Of a stretch of DNA of 48,566 nucleotides, positions 7,990 through 16,966 are shown piece after piece (the stretch's first letter is position 1; the number at the start of each line of letters is the position of its first letter). Position numbers and translations under genes: made by a program. The notes under the pieces are model-generated. The model was not told where the DNA came from and made no database searches. It saw only the letters and a program-made list of their open reading frames with translations. The DNA comes from Litorivicinus sp. (GTDB lineage Bacteria > Pseudomonadota > Gammaproteobacteria > Pseudomonadales > Litorivicinaceae): NCBI GenBank assembly GCA_009886945.1, contig QXYM01000055.1, positions 1-48,566 on the forward strand, given 5' to 3'.

Positions 7990-9210
7990 ATGTATTTGAA
8001 GCGCCTGACAGCTCAAGTCACCGCAATCGCGATTGGATGCGCCTCGACCGCTATCTATGCTGACGCGAACTACACGCAGCGTGCGAAAGAGCAGGCCGAA
8101 CGGGCTGCAGCCGCAGCTGCCATCGCAGCAGATCAAGTCGAAGCTGCCCGTGTTGCGGAACCAGAAACATCAACTCAGGGTGCAGAAACCAATGTTGCGC
8201 CCGCGGGTAATGCTGCTGAAACGTCGACCAGTACAAGATCAAGTTCTTCTGACACCGCGCAAGCCGACGGCGTTAAAACAGATGCCAAGGCAAGTAACCG
8301 TGGCGGCAATGGTCCGATGGAAGATCAACCTCTGGTCATCGATGTCTCTAATTTGTACGACGAAGATGGTCTTGGCGATCTCACGATGCAATGGCAAGTC
8401 CAGCTCGCAAGTGGCGGATGGCAGACCATCGACGGCGCGGTATCACAATCCTTTACGCCGCGGCAAAACCATGTCGGCAGTTCGCTACGAGTCGTCATTC
8501 AGTATGTCGATGGCGAGGGAACACTTGAAGTCATTGAGACCGCGCCAACCGGTGCTGTGCAAAATGCTAACGATCTCCCTCAGGGACTTCCGATCATCAG
8601 TGGTTCCTCTGTCGAAGACAACACCATTAAGATTGATGTCTCGGGGATCTCCGATGAGGACGGTGTTGGCCAATTCACCTATCAATGGGAACGCTCATCC
8701 GATGCAGCGCGCTGGACTCCATATCAAACGAATTCCGTCAACCCGGCATTGCTTCGCCTAAACCAAGCGGAAGTTGGCTTTGCTTATCGTGCGATCGTGT
8801 CGTATCAAGATGGATTTGGTACATCAGAGACACTGGTGACGCCCGCAACCAACATGGTTCAAAACATCGATGATCCTGTCGAAGGCGAAGTCATGGTTGT
8901 TGGTCAGTCGAAAAAAGGCCAACGTCTCCAGATCGACACCTCGAATCTGTCGGATGATGACGGAATCGCAAACGTTCGCTCGACCTGGGAAATGTCTGAT
9001 AACGGACGGTCATGGGTGTCCATTCCAGATGTTTATGGCAACAGTATGACGCTTGCTCAGGCGCACGTTGGTAGTCTCATCCGCGTTCGCGCTGTCGTCG
9101 TCGACAGCTTCGGCTCAGAAACGACTCTGTATAGTCAACCAACATCACTGGTACAGAACGTCAACTCGAAGCCGAAGGGTGTCATTCGGATTCTTGCCAC
9201 GGGCAACTGA
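7990..9210 (+). CDS. Secreted protein with three tandem ~95-aa beta repeats
   Basis: This 406-aa protein has an N-terminal export signal (hydrophobic TAQVTAIAIGCAST, likely cut after AIYA, residue 24; the Cys at 17 makes a lipoprotein just possible). An Ala/Glu-rich helical stretch (about 30-57) and a Ser/Thr/Ala linker follow. Then come three homologous units at about 109-195, 199-294 and 300-392. Each has the core D(V/T)S-N/G-L/I-x-D-D/E-DG, a W-containing strand, an HVG or EVG turn, a VDG/DGFG turn, and a terminal VQN linker. Such units resemble the Ig-like/cadherin-like repeats of large bacterial surface proteins, where the DxDG loop may bind Ca2+. Here they occur in a short stand-alone protein. 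Function is unknown; a surface or periplasmic binding role is inferred. It is convergent with mutL, end to end. Confidence 0.75.
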   Translation: MYLKRLTAQVTAIAIGCASTAIYADANYTQRAKEQAERAAAAAAIAADQVEAARVAEPETSTQGAETNVAPAGNAAETSTSTRSSSSDTAQADGVKTDAKASNRGGNGPMEDQPLVIDVSNLYDEDGLGDLTMQWQVQLASGGWQTIDGAVSQSFTPRQNHVGSSLRVVIQYVDGEGTLEVIETAPTGAVQNANDLPQGLPIISGSSVEDNTIKIDVSGISDEDGVGQFTYQWERSSDAARWTPYQTNSVNPALLRLNQAEVGFAYRAIVSYQDGFGTSETLVTPATNMVQNIDDPVEGEVMVVGQSKKGQRLQIDTSNLSDDDGIANVRSTWEMSDNGRSWVSIPDVYGNSMTLAQAHVGSLIRVRAVVVDSFGSETTLYSQPTSLVQNVNSKPKGVIRILATGN

Positions 9211-10983
9211 TTAGCGGCCTCTGAGAAACAGCCGATCCAAGTCATGCATGGATAGTGCCGTCCAGGTTGGACGGCCATGGTTGCACTGACCAGACCGCTC
9301 GGTCCGCTCAATGTCTCTTAACAATGCATTCATCTCGGACAGCGTTAATTGACGATTTGCCCTGACTGAACCATGACACGCCATGGTCGCCAATAAATGG
9401 TCGCGAGCTTCAACAATCCGATCACTGGTTCCAACTTCAGCGAAATCACTCAACACATCACGAACCAGATCTTCATGACTGGCCTGTCTTAAGATGGCAG
9501 GGACATGTTCAATCCGAACTGTCTCAGGCCCCACGCGTTGCACCCCCAATCCAAATTGACCGAATAGTTCCGTCGCCTCTTCAACCAACGAGGCTTCCTG
9601 CTCACTCACATGCATCGTGGTCGGAATCAATAAAGGCTGGCTGACCAAGCCTCGATCATCCAAAGCCCGCTTCAACGCTTCATAGGTGATTCGCTCATGG
9701 GCAGCATGCATATCAACAACAATCATCCCGTCACGGGCCTGTGCGAGGATATAAACGCCATGTAGCTGGGCAATCGCATAACCCAAGGGTGGGATTTCCT
9801 GAGAGGCATCGTCAAGAGACTGGTGGGGCTCAACTGGTCTTGTCAGTTGTGAGAGCACGTCCAGACTGTCGACCGATCGAGACTCTGGAAATCGAATCCC
9901 CGACTGAATCTGCTGAGTCTCGGCTTGCATACCGCCAGACTGACTCTCCTGCTCCTGAGCAAGCACTTGATCCGGTCGATCTGCTGCCAAAACCCGAGAT
10001 ACTGAACGCAGTAAAAAATCATAAATCAGACGTGAATCACGGAATCTCACTTCATGCTTGGTGGGGTGAACATTCACATCCACTTGCGCCGGATCGAGCT
10101 CCAAATACAATAAATAACAAGGATGCCGGCCATGAAACAGCACGTCGCGATAGGCTTGTCTTAAGGCATGAGAAATCAACTTATCCCGAACGATCCGGCC
10201 ATTGACGAACACATACTGACAATCGGCCTGTGCTCGATTAAAGGTGGCGCGACAGGCCCAACCTCTCAACGACAAACCAATCGCGCTCGAGTCAACAGAC
10301 AAAGCAGCGTCCATAAAACCGCGACCCAACAAGGTAGCGACTCGCTCCATTTGACTGTTTTCAGTCAAGGCAGGCGGCAACTGTCGCGTCACACGCCCCT
10401 GATGCACCAATCGAAAACCGACGTCAAATCGACTCAATGCCTGCCGACTCACGACCGTATCAATGTGGCCAAACTCAGTTTTCTCGGTCTTTAAAAACTT
10501 CCGTCGCGCTGGGGTATTAAAAAACAAATCGCGCACATCGACTGTGGTCCCTCGAGGATGTGCCGATGGTTCAATCGACGGTTCCATTTCTCGGCCTTCA
10601 ACCGAGACTTTCGAGCCTGCCTCGCCCTCGACGGCTGAAATCAAATCCAATCGCGACACCGAGGCGATCGAGGCCAAAGCCTCACCCCGAAACCCTAAAG
10701 TGCTGACAGCTTCCAAATCATCAAGATCAAAGATCTTGCTCGTCGCATGCCTGGATAATGCCAAGGGCAATTCATCCGCATGAATTCCCGCACCATTGTC
10801 GCGGATCCGAATGCGTCCAATCCCACCAGATTCACAATCAATATCGATCTGTGTCGATCCTGCATCCAAGGCATTTTCAACTAACTCTTTGACCACACTC
10901 GCAGGACGTTCGACCACCTCTCCGGCAGCAATCTGATTGGCTAAACGCGGCGATAAAATATGGATTGAAGCGTCAGATTTCAT
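9211..10983 (-). CDS. mutL: DNA mismatch repair protein MutL with endonuclease signature
   Basis: MutL (590 aa) couples MutS mismatch recognition to strand removal. The GHKL ATPase N-terminus is clear: IAAGEVVERPASVVKELVENALDAG (residues 18-42), DNGAGI, and TLGFRGEALASI. The C-terminal domain carries DMHAAHERITYE (424-435), ACHGSVRANR (535-544) and CNHGRPT (567-573), the motifs of metal-dependent nicking MutL proteins found in bacteria without MutH, and absent from E. coli MutL. The start is ATG at 10983, overlapping the upstream nucleotidase gene by 11 bp; a TTG just before it is less likely. It is the last gene of the tsaE-amidase-yfbR-mutL run. Confidence 0.97.
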   Translation of the reverse strand: MKSDASIHILSPRLANQIAAGEVVERPASVVKELVENALDAGSTQIDIDCESGGIGRIRIRDNGAGIHADELPLALSRHATSKIFDLDDLEAVSTLGFRGEALASIASVSRLDLISAVEGEAGSKVSVEGREMEPSIEPSAHPRGTTVDVRDLFFNTPARRKFLKTEKTEFGHIDTVVSRQALSRFDVGFRLVHQGRVTRQLPPALTENSQMERVATLLGRGFMDAALSVDSSAIGLSLRGWACRATFNRAQADCQYVFVNGRIVRDKLISHALRQAYRDVLFHGRHPCYLLYLELDPAQVDVNVHPTKHEVRFRDSRLIYDFLLRSVSRVLAADRPDQVLAQEQESQSGGMQAETQQIQSGIRFPESRSVDSLDVLSQLTRPVEPHQSLDDASQEIPPLGYAIAQLHGVYILAQARDGMIVVDMHAAHERITYEALKRALDDRGLVSQPLLIPTTMHVSEQEASLVEEATELFGQFGLGVQRVGPETVRIEHVPAILRQASHEDLVRDVLSDFAEVGTSDRIVEARDHLLATMACHGSVRANRQLTLSEMNALLRDIERTERSGQCNHGRPTWTALSMHDLDRLFLRGR

Positions 10984-11560
10984 CAATTTGCACGTGAGTC
11001 AGGCTCATCACAGCCTCTCTCACCTCATGTGCTCGTGACCAGTCACCTTCCGGGCATGACTTCCGAGCCGAATCTAAAAGCGCCTCAAAAGCTTCTGTAC
11101 GCTCCTTTTCAATCTGCAGAGCGACTGGCCCCTTACCTTCCTGTTTAATCACGACCATCGCATCGAGGATGTCTGCAAGCTTCATGCAACTGTAGATATG
11201 TGGTCGAGTCGTTTTGGCTTGATGCTCACGAGCGGCGGCATCTGGACAGATCGATGCTTCCAATTGATCGATCGGCGACTCACCCGGCGGGAAGACTTGT
11301 TTGAGCTGCCGCTTGATGGGAGACGGCATGTCCCCCGTCACAACCTCGGAGAGATCATGCATTAAGGCCAATTCGTACAACAACACTTGATCGTCAGCAG
11401 ACAAGTCGGGATACACTCGCGATGCAATCTCTCGAGCATATAAGGCGACCAGACACGAGTGCTCAGCGACTGAGGGATACCGGTGGCAGTTGACAGAATG
11501 CCAACGGGTCACTGTCCCAGCAAAGGGCAAGTTGCGAATATCAAATTGCATGGATTTCAT
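10973..11560 (-). CDS. yfbR: HD-domain 5'-deoxynucleotidase, YfbR-like
   Basis: This 195-aa protein resembles E. coli YfbR, which dephosphorylates deoxyribonucleoside 5'-monophosphates and contributes to dNTP pool control. HD-fold motifs are visible: RWHSVNCHRYPSVAEHS (with the early His and Arg), then MHDLSEVVTGDMPSPIK, containing the HD pair, and a later Asp in KLADILDAM. Length fits the family (about 199 aa). It starts 9 bp after the amidase stop and overlaps mutL by 11 bp. A nucleotidase between an amidase and mutL differs from the E. coli order, where mutL follows amiB directly. Other HD phosphohydrolase activities remain possible. Confidence 0.85.
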   Translation of the reverse strand: MKSMQFDIRNLPFAGTVTRWHSVNCHRYPSVAEHSCLVALYAREIASRVYPDLSADDQVLLYELALMHDLSEVVTGDMPSPIKRQLKQVFPPGESPIDQLEASICPDAAAREHQAKTTRPHIYSCMKLADILDAMVVIKQEGKGPVALQIEKERTEAFEALLDSARKSCPEGDWSRAHEVREAVMSLTHVQIDEI

Positions 11561-11569
11561 CGAGACATG

Positions 11570-12895
11570 CTACCGCGGTGACAGCGGGACCTCTAGTTTT
11601 TGACCGAGATGAATCACATCGGATCGCAAACCATTGAGCTCTTTGAGTGCTTGTAGCGACAAATTGTAACGAGCCGCTATTTCAGACAAGGTGTCACCCC
11701 GTTTCACTTCAATCACTACACGCTTACCTGCATTTTGCTTACGCCAAGCCACAAAGGTGTTCGCAGGCGGGCTCTTCTCGAAATACCGTTTGATTCCTTC
11801 AAAAATTGCGCCAGCAATTTTTTCCTGCTCTCGAGAACTCGACAATCGCTTGGCATCAGATCGATTGGATAGAAACCCTGTCTCGATTAATAACGAGGGA
11901 ATATCGGGACTTCGAAGAACAACAAAGTTCGCGAGCCCCAACTGCTTCTTATGCACGCGACCGACGTCAGTCAGATCATTCAATACACTCTGACCTGCCT
12001 GTTTTGAAATGCGAATGGCTGACTCCATGGACATGTTGAGCAACACCTGGCGTGTGTCGTTATCCACATCACCCAAATCAACGCCACCGGCTAAGTCATC
12101 TGCATTCTCGGTGTTCTGAAGCCAACGCGACAGCTCAGAATTCGCACCTCGGAGCGATAAGGCATACACCCCTGTTCCACGGACGTTTTTATTTTTCGGA
12201 AAACTGTCTGCGTGAATCGACACAAAAAAATCAGCACCAGCCTCTCGCGCCAATCGTGGTCGACTCTTTAACGGAACAAATCGGTCATCATCACGTGTCA
12301 GGACCGCGCGGTAGCCAGGCTCACTTTGGAATCGACGAGCAAGTCGTTTCGCAATTTGCAGCACCACCTTTTTCTCGATCACACCATAGGAGGACGCACC
12401 GGGATCCTTGCCACCATGGCCTGGGTCGATGGCCACCACAATGTCTCGTTTTTCGACCGGTGGTTCAGTCGGCTCAGCAGACGATTCCCCACGAATCGAT
12501 GCTTTTTCACCAGCCACATAACCCACCACATCAACAACCAGTCGATCAGGAAACCGGCCCTTGGGTCCGAGCGCGAACACATTGGACCGATAATCGCCGC
12601 CGAGATCGAACACCAGACGACTCCCTTGACCACGAACCGAACTGCGTATTCGGGTGATGCGAGAATCATCGATTGTTGTGATCGCGCTTAGGGAGCTGGT
12701 GCTCAGATTGCTCACATCGAGCACCAAGCGGCTTGGATTACTTAAGTTAAACGAGGAAAATTGAGGCCGCCCAGAAAGCTCAAGCACCACTCGAGAGCTG
12801 TCTTGATCGGCCGACGAGCGCACCGATTTCAACTCAATCGCCTGCACCGACGCTGACCACAATCCAACAATCAAGGTCAGAATCAGGCGCGTCAT
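11570..12895 (-). CDS. N-acetylmuramoyl-L-alanine amidase (AmiB/AmiC type) with AMIN, Amidase_3 and LysM
   Basis: This 441-aa periplasmic hydrolase removes the peptide from MurNAc in peptidoglycan to split daughter cells. A signal peptide (MTRLILTLIVGLWSASVQA) leads into an AMIN domain (about 22-120), a Ser/Glu linker, then the zinc amidase: AIDPGHGGKDPGA, the Glu of GVIEKKV, FVSIHADSF and LLIETGFLSN. The C-terminus has one LysM (RGDTLSEIAARYNLSLQALKELN). The start at 12895 overlaps the tsaE stop as ATGA; an upstream in-frame extension to 12928 lacks a signal-like beginning. The tsaE-amidase-mutL order is widely conserved in Gammaproteobacteria and matches amiB, although AmiC-like naming is possible. 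Confidence 0.93.
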   Translation of the reverse strand: MTRLILTLIVGLWSASVQAIELKSVRSSADQDSSRVVLELSGRPQFSSFNLSNPSRLVLDVSNLSTSSLSAITTIDDSRITRIRSSVRGQGSRLVFDLGGDYRSNVFALGPKGRFPDRLVVDVVGYVAGEKASIRGESSAEPTEPPVEKRDIVVAIDPGHGGKDPGASSYGVIEKKVVLQIAKRLARRFQSEPGYRAVLTRDDDRFVPLKSRPRLAREAGADFFVSIHADSFPKNKNVRGTGVYALSLRGANSELSRWLQNTENADDLAGGVDLGDVDNDTRQVLLNMSMESAIRISKQAGQSVLNDLTDVGRVHKKQLGLANFVVLRSPDIPSLLIETGFLSNRSDAKRLSSSREQEKIAGAIFEGIKRYFEKSPPANTFVAWRKQNAGKRVVIEVKRGDTLSEIAARYNLSLQALKELNGLRSDVIHLGQKLEVPLSPR

Positions 12896-13359
12896 TCGGC
12901 TTTTGGCACCTTCAGTTTGTCTAACCACTGTTCTCCTTTTTCAGACTTCGCGGAGAGTGCGCATAAACGACCCTCGTCATGCCACATCAAATGCACATCC
13001 AAATCTGCTGCAGGCAATAGCGGCCCTGCTCGCTCGGGCCATTCGATCAGCAACCCCTGCCGATCCAACATATCGCGGAAACCCATCAATTCGAGCTCCT
13101 CAGGATCCTCAAGACGATATAAATCCATATGAGATACGGTCAATTGTTTACGAATCAGATAGGTTTCACACAAGGTGTACGTCGGCGATGGAATCGCATC
13201 CGTCACACCGAGTTTCTTCAGAAAAGCACGCGCTAGATGACTTTTCCCAGCGCCTAAATTTCCGGTCAGCGTGACCAGAAATGGAGCTTCGGGGCAGCTT
13301 TTTGCTAATGCCTTACCCAGTTTCCGTGTCATCGACTCATCGATCAATTCTATTCGCAT
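12892..13359 (-). CDS. tsaE: tRNA threonylcarbamoyladenosine biosynthesis ATPase TsaE
   Basis: TsaE (155 aa) is the P-loop ATPase that drives the TsaB-TsaD complex in forming t6A37 on ANN-decoding tRNAs. The Walker A motif is GNLGAGKS (33-40), followed by SPTYTLCETY and the HMDLYRLEDPEEL segment with the Walker B-like region, then LIEWPERAG. Size matches E. coli YjeE. It is the first gene of a - strand run with the amidase and is divergent from queG, with only 41 bp between the two start codons, which must hold both promoters. Confidence 0.95.
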   Translation of the reverse strand: MRIELIDESMTRKLGKALAKSCPEAPFLVTLTGNLGAGKSHLARAFLKKLGVTDAIPSPTYTLCETYLIRKQLTVSHMDLYRLEDPEELELMGFRDMLDRQGLLIEWPERAGPLLPAADLDVHLMWHDEGRLCALSAKSEKGEQWLDKLKVPKAE

Positions 13360-13400
13360 CGAGGATTCCGGTTCGCGATTACTCTGGTAGTGTACCGGTC

Positions 13401-14546
13401 ATGGACGCATCATGGCACCAATCTGATCAAGTTCTCGACAGGCTTCGCGAAAAAGCCCTCGAGCTCGGCTTCACCGCTATCGGCGTCACTGACCCTGATG
13501 TGTCCCAACACGTGTCATTTCTTGAACACTGGCTTGAATCTGGCTTCCATGGATCCATGGAGTGGTTTGAACGGCATCTCGACCTACGGAGAGATCCCAC
13601 ACAGTTGGTTCCCGGTACCCAACGAGTGATTTCTGTTCGACTAGACTATCTTCCCGAGAATACCGACTGCATCGACATCTTAAATGATCCAGACATGGCC
13701 TATATTTCCCGCTATGCGCTCGGACGCGATTATCACAAACTCATGCGCAAACGACTGAAGCACCTAGGAGATTGGTTTAGCGACGAAATCGCACCTCACG
13801 GCTTTCGTGTGTTTTCTGACTCCGCGCCGTTACTTGAAAAGCACTTGGCTGAAAAAGCCGGGCTTGGCTGGATCGGTAAACACACCTTACTGTTATCCAG
13901 AAGTGCCGGAAGCTGGTTCTTCTTGGGTGAGCTTCTGACCGATTGTCCACTCCCTGTGTCCGACGAGCACGAAAAAGCCCGCTGTGGATCATGCACCGCA
14001 TGCCTTGATATTTGTCCGACAAATGCATTCCCAGCGCCCTACCAACTCGATGCAACCAAATGCATCAGCTATCTGACCATTGAACACAAAGGCCCAATTC
14101 CAGAAGCGTTGCGCGCACCGATGGGGAATCGCGTCTTTGGCTGTGATGATTGTCAGCTGGTTTGTCCATGGAATCGTTATGCGGCCATCGGCGATCCTGC
14201 CTTCCATCCACGACATGCCTTGGATCGCCAACCACTTTGCGAGTTGTTTGGCTGGACTGAAGCGGAGTTTTTGATGAAAACCGAGGGTAGCCCGCTACGG
14301 CGTGCAGGCTATGTCAAATTTCTGGAAAATCTTGCGATTGGGCTGGGTAATAGTCACTCTGATACCGAACGCGTGATCCAGACTCTCAGATCAAAGCTTG
14401 GTCAACATGGGCCCACACTGGATGAGCACATCCTATGGGCTATCGCCGCTCTTCAGCGTCGAGCCTCAGAAAATGCGCTCGATAATGCTTCAGCTCATCA
14501 ATCGAATCATGCACATCAGCAAGCGCCAGATGCTGGCCAGATTTGA
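13401..14546 (+). CDS. queG: Epoxyqueuosine reductase QueG
   Basis: QueG (381 aa) performs the last step of queuosine synthesis, reducing epoxyqueuosine in tRNA with a cobalamin cofactor and two 4Fe-4S clusters. Visible are [13 protein letters not shown], the ferredoxin-like cluster motif [30 protein letters not shown], and the second set [11 protein letters not shown]. Length equals the E. coli enzyme. I start at ATG 13401 ([10 protein letters not shown]) because earlier codons in this frame run into tsaE on the other strand. The last 107 bp are shared, antisense, with the end of orn; the final 30-odd residues (Gln/His/Ala rich) are therefore constrained by two frames. Confidence 0.96.
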   Translation: MDASWHQSDQVLDRLREKALELGFTAIGVTDPDVSQHVSFLEHWLESGFHGSMEWFERHLDLRRDPTQLVPGTQRVISVRLDYLPENTDCIDILNDPDMAYISRYALGRDYHKLMRKRLKHLGDWFSDEIAPHGFRVFSDSAPLLEKHLAEKAGLGWIGKHTLLLSRSAGSWFFLGELLTDCPLPVSDEHEKARCGSCTACLDICPTNAFPAPYQLDATKCISYLTIEHKGPIPEALRAPMGNRVFGCDDCQLVCPWNRYAAIGDPAFHPRHALDRQPLCELFGWTEAEFLMKTEGSPLRRAGYVKFLENLAIGLGNSHSDTERVIQTLRSKLGQHGPTLDEHILWAIAALQRRASENALDNASAHQSNHAHQQAPDAGQI

Positions 14547-15000
14547 CTACACCTTCAGATACCTTGGGATTCCAGCGCTTTGCCAGCTCTTTTAATGTCG
14601 ACACGTCCAGATTTCGGTAATGGAAAAATGCCTCGAGATCAGGCATGTATCGAGCCAGAAAACGCCGGTCCTGACAGATTGAATTCCCGCACATGGGCGA
14701 CTGGCACGGATCGATAAACTGGCTTAAAAACTCAATGGTTCTCAGCTCAGCGTGAGCTTCAGTGATGCTGGAGGCTTTGACACGCTCGGTCAGACCCGAT
14801 TTTCCGTGTTGCCGAGTATTCCATTCATCCATCCCATCGAGACGTTCTTGTGGCTGACTGATGGCATAAACCGGGCCTTCACCCAAGACATTCAAGTCCT
14901 TATCGGTCACGACAGTCGCGATCTCAATGATCCGATCGTGCTCAGGAGACAGTCCTGTCATTTCCAAATCAATCCAGATCAAATTCAACGCACTTTTCAT
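14440..15000 (-). CDS. orn: Oligoribonuclease Orn
   Basis: Orn (186 aa) is the 3'-5' exonuclease that degrades very short RNAs and pGpG, and is usually essential in Gammaproteobacteria. DEDDh residues are visible: WIDLEMTGL (D11, E13), [12 protein letters not shown], and the C-terminal [14 protein letters not shown] with catalytic His and Asp. ATG 15000 gives [11 protein letters not shown], the usual N-terminus, and overlaps the epmA stop (ATGA); a longer frame to 15024 is not supported. It is the last gene of rpsF...efp-epmA-orn and overlaps queG tail to tail by 107 bp. Confidence 0.96.
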   Translation of the reverse strand: MKSALNLIWIDLEMTGLSPEHDRIIEIATVVTDKDLNVLGEGPVYAISQPQERLDGMDEWNTRQHGKSGLTERVKASSITEAHAELRTIEFLSQFIDPCQSPMCGNSICQDRRFLARYMPDLEAFFHYRNLDVSTLKELAKRWNPKVSEGVVKSGQHLALADVHDSIDELKHYRAHFLRLDAEERR

Positions 15001-15944
15001 AAATGTCCTGTAAACGTCATGCACTCAGCCAGAGTTTTCGATTGGGTCACAATTTTTAACAACCGATCCACACCCAAGGCCACACCGTAGCTCTCAGGTA
15101 ATCCAGCCGTCAATGCTTCCAGTAAGGCCTCATCTTTGGGGATGGCAGGGCGATTCAGCTGTTCACGGCGTGCCTGATCATGAGCAAACCGTCGTGATTG
15201 CTCAGCGGGATCAGTCAGTTCATAGTAGCCGTTGGCAATCTCGTTGCCCGCCATATAGAGCTCGGCACGCTTGGCCACAGCATCATCTTCGTGGGTTTCG
15301 ATGCGGGCGAGCGCTGCTTGAATGACAGGGAAATCGACGACCACATGATTGCTTAAATGCGGCTCGATCTCAGTCGCGAACAACAGGTTCAACAAACTAT
15401 CCAAATCAAGCTGGGCAGCAGCCTTCGCCCCCAGTCGATTCTTTGCAAAAGGAATCAAGGCTTGAACGTCTGTGCGATGGGGATTCACAGCAAATGTGGA
15501 TTCGAATAACTCACGGTACGAGATCACTTCCGGACGGCCAAACTCCGTCAGTGACTCAACCAAATCTTGAATCTCACCAACCATGGTCTCAAAGGGTCTG
15601 ACGTCACATGGGCGGTACCACTCAAGCATGGTGAACTCGATCGCATGGTCCGATCCCTCTTCATTGGCACGGTAGGCCTTGCCAATCGCGTGCATCGGTC
15701 GCTGATGCATCGATAACAAGCGTTTCAGATAGGTTTCAGGAGACGTCAGTAGATAGCCGATCGACACACCAGCCGGGTCGTTGACAGTAAAACTATCAAG
15801 CCATGGATCCGATGCGGGTGCTTGAGCAATCGCTGGCACATCCACTTCCAGCGAGTGACGCGCCTCAAAAAACGCACGAAGCCCGGTCAGTAAACTGGCG
15901 CGGGCTTCTAGCATGGTTCGAGTGGCCGTTGGCCGACCCTTCAT
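14997..15944 (-). CDS. epmA: EF-P (R)-beta-lysine ligase EpmA (GenX/PoxA)
   Basis: EpmA (315 aa) is a lysyl-tRNA-synthetase-like enzyme that attaches (R)-beta-lysine to EF-P instead of tRNA. It contains only the class II catalytic core, with no anticodon-binding domain: [26 protein letters not shown], then [14 protein letters not shown], the motif 2 region [20 protein letters not shown], and the C-terminal motif 3 region [13 protein letters not shown]. Length matches E. coli EpmA (325 aa). It starts inside the efp stop (ATGA), directly next to its protein substrate, so the pair is likely cotranslated. Its partner, the aminomutase EpmB, is encoded at 44.9-45.9 kb. Confidence 0.96.
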   Translation of the reverse strand: MKGRPTATRTMLEARASLLTGLRAFFEARHSLEVDVPAIAQAPASDPWLDSFTVNDPAGVSIGYLLTSPETYLKRLLSMHQRPMHAIGKAYRANEEGSDHAIEFTMLEWYRPCDVRPFETMVGEIQDLVESLTEFGRPEVISYRELFESTFAVNPHRTDVQALIPFAKNRLGAKAAAQLDLDSLLNLLFATEIEPHLSNHVVVDFPVIQAALARIETHEDDAVAKRAELYMAGNEIANGYYELTDPAEQSRRFAHDQARREQLNRPAIPKDEALLEALTAGLPESYGVALGVDRLLKIVTQSKTLAECMTFTGHL

Positions 15945-16516
15945 TTTTTGGTCGCGCGTGACACGTAATCCCCAGTTCGGGTATCAACGCGCAGAATTTC
16001 ACCTTCTTCGATGAACAGCGGAACGTTCACAACCGCACCGGTCGACAAGGTGGCAGGTTTCGAGCCACCTTGGGCGGTATCACCCTTCAGGCCTGGATCT
16101 GTCTGCGTCACTTCCAACTCAATGTGATTCGGCGGCGTGACAGCAAGCGGTGCACCATTAAACAAGGTAATGATGTAAACCTCTTGCTCTTTCAACCACT
16201 TCACGGTGTCACCGACAGCTTTGCTATCGGCAGCGTGCTGCTCGAAGGATCCATCGGTCATCATGAAGTGATAGAACTCGCCATCGGCGTACAGAAACTC
16301 CATGTCGAGATCAATCACATCCGCCGCCTCAACCGAGTCCCCTGACTTAAACGTCTTTTCGACCACGCGTCCGGTTTTCAGGTTTTTGATCTTCACACGA
16401 CTAAACGCCTGACCTTTTCCTGGCTTCACGAATTCGTTTTCGACGATCGTGCACGGATCACCGTCGATCAATATTTTCAGGCCAGATTTGAACTCATTGG
16501 TTGAGAACGATGCCAT
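15941..16516 (-). CDS. efp: Elongation factor P
   Basis: EF-P (191 aa) binds ribosomes stalled on polyproline and promotes peptide bond formation. The KOW-like N-domain has the loop [12 protein letters not shown] with Lys34 at the tip, the residue beta-lysylated by EpmA/EpmB in this EF-P subgroup. Two OB domains follow, ending in [11 protein letters not shown]. The start lies 3 bp after the rplI stop, and the stop overlaps epmA. The tight rplI-efp-epmA linkage puts the modified factor and its ligase in a ribosomal-protein operon. No epmC hydroxylase is seen in the window. Confidence 0.98.
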   Translation of the reverse strand: MASFSTNEFKSGLKILIDGDPCTIVENEFVKPGKGQAFSRVKIKNLKTGRVVEKTFKSGDSVEAADVIDLDMEFLYADGEFYHFMMTDGSFEQHAADSKAVGDTVKWLKEQEVYIITLFNGAPLAVTPPNHIELEVTQTDPGLKGDTAQGGSKPATLSTGAVVNVPLFIEEGEILRVDTRTGDYVSRATKK

Positions 16517-16519
16517 GAA

Positions 16520-16966
16520 TTACTCTCCGGTAATGGCCACGGTAATCGTCGCAAATACCTCAGCGTGCACTTGGCATTGAACCTCGTGCTCACCGGTGTT
16601 CCGCAATGGGCCTTCAGGAAGACGCACTTCGCTCTTATCCAATGTCAAACCGTTCGCTTCAGCCGCTTCTGCGATGTCACGTGTTCCAATCGATCCAAAC
16701 AGCTTACCTTCATCACCAGCTTTCGCAGTGATGGCGACGGTCTTGCCATTCAACGCTTCGGCGCGCGTATTTGCGGCATCCAGTTGCTCTTGTGCAGACT
16801 TTTCAAGTTCTGCACGGCGCGCTTCAAACTCAGCGACATTGGCTTCGTTCGCCAACACAGCGCGGCCTTGGGGGAGTAGGAAGTTACGTGCGTAACCCCC
16901 TTTGACAGTGACCCGGTCACCCAGAGCACCAAGCTTACCGACTTTCTCAAGCAGAATTACTTCCAT
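16520..16966 (-). CDS. rplI: 50S ribosomal protein L9
   Basis: L9 (148 aa) has the N-terminal rRNA-binding domain with its Gly-rich signature ([36 protein letters not shown]), a long charged helix (about 42-75), and the C-terminal domain ending in [10 protein letters not shown]. Length is typical. The ATG immediately follows the stop of the membrane-protein gene upstream and efp follows after 3 bp, so it is part of the rpsF-rpsR-DUF2232-rplI-efp run. Confidence 0.98.
   Translation of the reverse strand: MEVILLEKVGKLGALGDRVTVKGGYARNFLLPQGRAVLANEANVAEFEARRAELEKSAQEQLDAANTRAEALNGKTVAITAKAGDEGKLFGSIGTRDIAEAAEANGLTLDKSEVRLPEGPLRNTGEHEVQCQVHAEVFATITVAITGE

Noticed and set aside
8033-8761. 242-aa open frame inside the secreted-repeat gene
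   Set aside because: It is a +1 frame shadow with Arg/Pro/Ser-rich composition and no known fold; the 7990-9210 frame has a signal peptide and repeats.
12052-12691. Long His/Pro/Arg-rich frames (201 and 121 aa) opposite the amidase
   Set aside because: Antisense shadows of the amidase gene, without start signals or plausible protein composition.
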